From assembly GCA_011009095.1 (NCBI GenBank), contig VTPC01003415.1, positions 1 to 64,000 of the forward strand: a stretch of DNA of 64,000 nucleotides, in the 5' to 3' direction. The notes beneath the pieces are model-generated. The model worked only from the letters and a program-made list of their open reading frames with translations. It was not told where the DNA came from and made no database searches. Shown in pieces: positions 61,401 through 64,000 of the stretch (the stretch's first letter is position 1; the number at the start of each line of letters is the position of its first letter). The stretch is from Ignelater luminosus. Lineage: Eukaryota > Arthropoda > Insecta > Coleoptera > Elateridae. The translations under genes were made by a program, and so were the position numbers.

Positions 61401-63060
61401 CTGACAGTTGCTGCTGATCGTTTAAGCCAGTGCTACCACTTGCTGGCTGGCTGTAGACGCAAGAATTATATGCATATTTTCTCTACTAATATTTAATAGG
61501 AGGAGATCCACAATTAATGTTAACAAATGCGGTAATGTAAATGTTAATAAAAACGCTGTAGAAGAGACTTATTATAAACTTATGCATATGTCAGTTATGA
61601 CATCAGCCACCAAATCGCTGATATTCTTTTATTGTAATCTAACTGAACTGCTGGAAATTGAGTGACCTAGGAATTCAGATCATGAAAAATTGTTACTGTC
61701 CCTGATCTGAACCAATCACGATCACTTACAAGTTTTGTAGGAAGGAAAGAACATACTCGCAATGATTCAGATTAGTTAAAAGTTACTTTCTTTACTTAGA
61801 TATACCTACATCAAAACACCTTGAAGTTTTACACAAATTTATTTTCTTTATGTTCGCGTTTTTATTCACGTTCATGTCACCGTTCCATTTGCGTCAATTG
61901 TGCATCCCCTTTTTATTCAAAAGCGCCGTCTATTGGGTCATGATTTTCGTGAATACTCGTCAATTTTTAAGATGCTTGACATCTATAAATTTGAAGAGTA
62001 TCTGACAACATACTAAGCAATAAATGACGGAAAACATAACCTTCAAACTTCAAAAATGTATGCTACTATCAACTATTTAAGTGTTGTTATCAAAAATGAT
62101 TCTTTTTAAAGTACTTCTTTTATAATATTAATCTGACAGAGCTGCTAAAATAAAAACAAACCAATTGAATACAAAACATAAGTAAATAAAGTAACATGAA
62201 TCATGAAAAACAATTAGGCTTGCTTGCATATATAAGAAATGCAGTGACTACAACTGCTGGCGGCATCTTTTTATTTTTTTTTTTTTTTGGTTACCTATTT
62301 ATTTGCAGAGTTGGTAAGTTTGCTGACGACACGTGTGAGAGCCCTGTTTTCGGCCCGAAGCCGTTCGTTCTCAGCTTTCAGTTTTTGCAATTGCTAAAAC
62401 AACAATTTCCCTGTACCAATGCTTAGTTATACTAACATGTATTTGCCACACAGAAGTTATGTATAATAAGAATAATTGCGTATTAATGTTTTTAAAGTGT
62501 TTAATGATGTAGTGACTATAATAATAAAAATAGTTATGTATAATGTTGAGATGGCTTTTATTCAAAGCATAGTTTTAATCTGAAAAACAAACAAGATTTG
62601 GCTGCAAAAATTGCATAAAAAACTTTCAGTGTAGTAAAAATGACACACCGAAAATGAAAAAATAAAAAAGTCGATTTAGTGTTATTTTAGTTATTATATC
62701 AGAATTGTTAGTTTAAAAAAGGTTAGATGTATTAGAAAGTGTTAATAATATATCGAACATGTATAAAGCATTCAGCACTCAAACTATGATATTCAACTAA
62801 AAATAGATATGTGCATTTACAAATCATATAACACATCTGCAAGCTGGCTGAAATGCTCCAAAAAATTTTTATTTCATAACTACAGCAAAAGACAGCAGCT
62901 ACAAAAGAATAAATAAAAAAAATGCACATTACTTAAAAAAAAAAGAGTGTAATGAAAGAAGTGTTATACCAACCTTTAATTCTTCCTCCATTTCACTAAG
63001 CTTTCTTTCCATTGCTCTCTTTTCCCGCTTTTCTAATTCAGATAATGAATTTTTGCTCGT
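52341..63060 (-). CDS. Mbs: Myosin phosphatase targeting subunit Mbs/MYPT (PPP1R12), 3' end only, with two alternative terminal exons
   Basis: MYPT proteins target PP1 to myosin II and are controlled by Rho kinase. The C-terminal coiled coil and leucine zipper bind partners such as cGMP-dependent protein kinase. Three minus-strand exons are visible: 63060-62974 (SELEKREKRAMERKLSEMEE), then either 62393-62295 or 52427-52341. The distal exon encodes ENQRLKDENGALIRVISKLS, the near-invariant C-terminus of animal MYPT1, which makes the identification firm. All three exons are phase 0, so each terminal exon can follow the shared exon in frame. The ankyrin repeats and RVxF motif lie beyond the right edge of the window. 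The 10-kb interval between the two terminal exons contains three transposon relics. Confidence 0.9.
53121..54026. mobile_element. Long-TIR nonautonomous Tc1-type element, 906 bp
   Basis: The left end (53121-53300) and right end (53850-54026) are inverted repeats of about 180 bp: 'atgctcactattgggatctc' type sequence on the left mirrors 'gagattccaatagtgagcat' type sequence on the right, and both are flanked by TA. It shares its TIR and subterminal sequence with the transposase-bearing relic at 28706-29797, its likely autonomous relative. No coding. It lies in the last Mbs intron. Confidence 0.85.
54974..55000 (+). other. Hammerhead-ribozyme-like core motif
   Basis: TTGATGA (54974-54980), TGGTT, loop, AACC and GAAAC (54996-55000): GGTT and AACC could pair as stem II of a CUGANGA-stem-GAAA core, with U in place of the first C. 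The outer stems are not evident. Confidence 0.25.
55080..55261. repeat. Divergent solo Tc1-type TIR
   Basis: It ends TGGACATACTG/TATA and carries the family phrases 'taaccgatgctgtatctcttac' and 'ccaagatcccc' in the same order as 6197-6365 and 53850-54026. No partner end was found. Confidence 0.5.
55870..57130 (-). pseudogene. IS630/Tc1-type transposase relic in the last Mbs intron
   Basis: Minus-strand order: a possible N-terminal HTH near 57130-57000 (KTTILQTAKEFETLNSVAN, PKSGQR); a gap without coding; then from 56575 NRNAIQNQTAKIRARKLYNE, CVVMDNETYVYADC (first Asp), FPKKFLVWQALCSCGKGSK, QEMYITECLKKCLLPFLQAH. At TIFWP the frame slips by one base, and the second acid (in DLASAHYS) is read in another frame. 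A further slip leads to EANPPNCPELRPIEVYWKLV, with the third acid Glu, and NNKPIKDKKEFCRKWKISSE, MQGIKKNVINF. All three acids remain, but the frameshifts disable the protein. Confidence 0.75.
58031..59745 (+). mobile_element. mariner-superfamily element with preserved TIRs, about 1.7 kb
   Basis: GTATGTAAAATGGCGCATAA near 58037 is mirrored near the right end (TTATGCGCCATTTTACATAC at 59725-59744). The left end reads TATACAGGGT at 58027-58036, with the expected TA. It contains a plus-strand transposase relic and lies in the last Mbs intron, antisense to the gene. Confidence 0.8.
58628..59265 (+). pseudogene. DUF4817-type mariner transposase relic
   Basis: 58628-58891 encodes the N-terminal HTH region seen in many insect elements (YSFNEYVDMYFILRECQNNV, LYAQRYQNRRHPDTNEP). 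After LSTQSAAKI the frame breaks and part of the linker is missing. 58888-59265 resumes with FTGKVLWTDEATFTRNEIFN (first Asp), HLWADENLHA, HILLPRLNATNFVDFLENGL. The block expected to hold the second Asp (FQQDGAP type) is deleted, and the frame passes to IGHGGPVAWPPRSLL, where the third-acid motif (SPDL) is gone. Only one of three catalytic residues remains. Confidence 0.82.
59746..62294. other. Last Mbs intron, no other gene seen
   Basis: AT-rich sequence with no recognisable domain, TIR pair or tandem array. If the proximal terminal exon has its own 3' UTR and polyadenylation site, they lie in the part nearest 62294. Confidence 0.35.
62295..62393 (-). CDS. Mbs: Mbs proximal alternative last exon (variant leucine zipper)
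   Basis: The acceptor TTGTTTTAG precedes CAA; 32 codons and TAG. It aligns without gaps to the distal exon, with 16 of the first 26 residues identical and the same Leu heptads (5, 12, 19, 26) and Asn (9, 16), but it is more basic (ENERLRAENRALTRVVSKL) and ends in an extra TNSANK. It was probably born by exon duplication. Confidence 0.85.
   Translation of the reverse strand, partial: QLQKLKAENERLRAENRALTRVVSKLTNSANK
62974..63060 (-). CDS. Mbs: Mbs shared penultimate exon (coiled coil)
   Basis: The acceptor TTTACAG at 63061-63067 precedes ACG; 29 codons ending EELK; donor GTTGGT (weak at +3). Charged heptad sequence typical of the MYPT C-terminal coiled coil. A weak donor at a shared exon fits regulated splicing but does not prove it. 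Confidence 0.88.
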
Positions 63061-64000
63061 CTGTAAAGAGAACAAAAAAAAAATGATATAACTGAAGTTC
63101 AATATTATTTACAAGTATTAACGAACAAATATTTGGAAGCTTGGTTTCCACGAGATCTTCAGCATAATTTAAGGAGGAACTTTTACTGCATACTAATCGA
63201 CATACGTCTCGATTATTAGAATTGAAATTATGATAACAAAACTACTGCAATAATTTATTAAATTATCTAGATTAAGATATTGTCAATGAAAATTTAACTT
63301 GGTATTATTAAATATCAAATTGAGATATTAATGTAAATACTTACAATTTTTAAAAGATAATTTGACTTTAGCTGTTTAAGTATATTGTTACTTCCTTGCT
63401 GACAGGAAAATGTTAACCTTAAAAAGTGCCATAAAAATTATGCAGCATCACCGTTATCAATCAAAACTGCCAGATTGTTTTGATTTTGAGTTGCCATAAA
63501 AGATTTTAAATTTTTGAGAAATATAAATTTAAATATCTTTCTGGGCCATTTATAATTAAAATTAGATCTATAAAGTATTTCCTTTTGATAGAATATTAAA
63601 TAGTTTTCATCTAGTATTTAAGTTTATCAAAATGAATTGCACGCCCATAAACATTCATGTAAAATATGCAGTTTTAAATTTAATTTGTTTTTCTTAAATA
63701 TTCGGTAAGAGGGTCTGAAACTTTTTGTGTGTAACAATAGCATGTACAGCTACATTATATTATAAATTTAGATTTTTATCTAGTAATTTACCCTGTAGAA
63801 GAACCTCCTTAATTTCGTCTATTTCAGGTTAGGGTTTTTGACATACGAAATGTCATTAAAATAGTGCAGGAAATTCAGTCATAAAAGTTTTACAATGGAG
63901 ATTATGCACATTTTTTATTGTATCTATTTTTAAAGTCAGTGACACCTAATAAGTCTTAAAAAATCATTAAAAACTTAATTTTGATTGTGATTTTAAAAGA
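63061..64000 (-). other. Upstream Mbs intron running off the window
   Basis: Only the acceptor of the 63060 exon is visible at its left edge. No further coding exon was identified before the end of the window. Confidence 0.5.

Noticed and set aside
1-64000. CRISPR arrays, operons or bacterial systems
   Set aside because: No regularly spaced short repeats with unique spacers were seen; genes are intron-containing and clearly animal.

Overview
The window is AT-rich nuclear DNA of an insect. Spliced genes with canonical GT-AG introns, some only about 50-60 nt long, share their span with a dense litter of decayed DNA transposons. No prokaryotic features, CRISPR array, tRNA or rRNA was seen. The order of insect cannot be fixed from the sequence alone. 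A beetle-like or similar AT-rich genome is compatible, but this is inference.

Four conserved eukaryotic genes are recognisable from their translations. (1) COG6, the Golgi tethering COG complex subunit, plus strand, 853-7661, eight coding exons. Its fifth intron (4.2 kb) is packed with transposon relics. (2) SINHCAF/FAM60A, the SIN3-HDAC complex subunit, minus strand, 30730-27964, four coding exons. A Tc1 relic sits in its last intron, and a noncoding first exon may lie near 38.6 kb. (3) Rab21, a small GTPase, plus strand, 39187-39952, three exons. (4) The 3' end of Mbs/MYPT (PPP1R12), the myosin phosphatase targeting subunit, minus strand, from 63060 down to 52341. Two alternative terminal exons about 10 kb apart each encode a leucine zipper ending. 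The rest of this gene lies beyond the right edge.

The remainder is accessory DNA. 2.6-6.6 kb: Tc1-type ends, a hAT-type MITE and a chimeric relic joining a Mutator-like domain to a P-element/THAP9-type transposase. 7.7-8.2 kb: a MITE just past COG6. 10-16 kb: a pogo relic, a DnaQ-like exonuclease relic interrupted by an assembly gap, a Mutator-like N-terminal domain, and a duplicated spliced-looking module. 17-26 kb: MITEs, a Tc1/mariner relic, a jockey-type LINE tail and an IS630-type relic. 28.7-35.3 kb: two Tc1-type relics and two MITEs. 40.5-48 kb: a large foldback element, LINE fragments, a 61-bp tandem repeat, and a complete 2.6-kb IS630/Tc1-type element bounded by TIRs and TA duplications. 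49.7-60 kb: two more foldbacks, a long-TIR MITE, an IS630-type relic and a DUF4817-type mariner relic inside or beside Mbs.

Every DDE transposase seen is broken, often at the catalytic acids themselves. The four host genes show no operon-like relation. COG6 and Rab21 act in membrane traffic, SINHCAF in chromatin repression, and Mbs in actomyosin control. Rab21 and SINHCAF may be divergently transcribed from a shared promoter near 38.7-39.1 kb.
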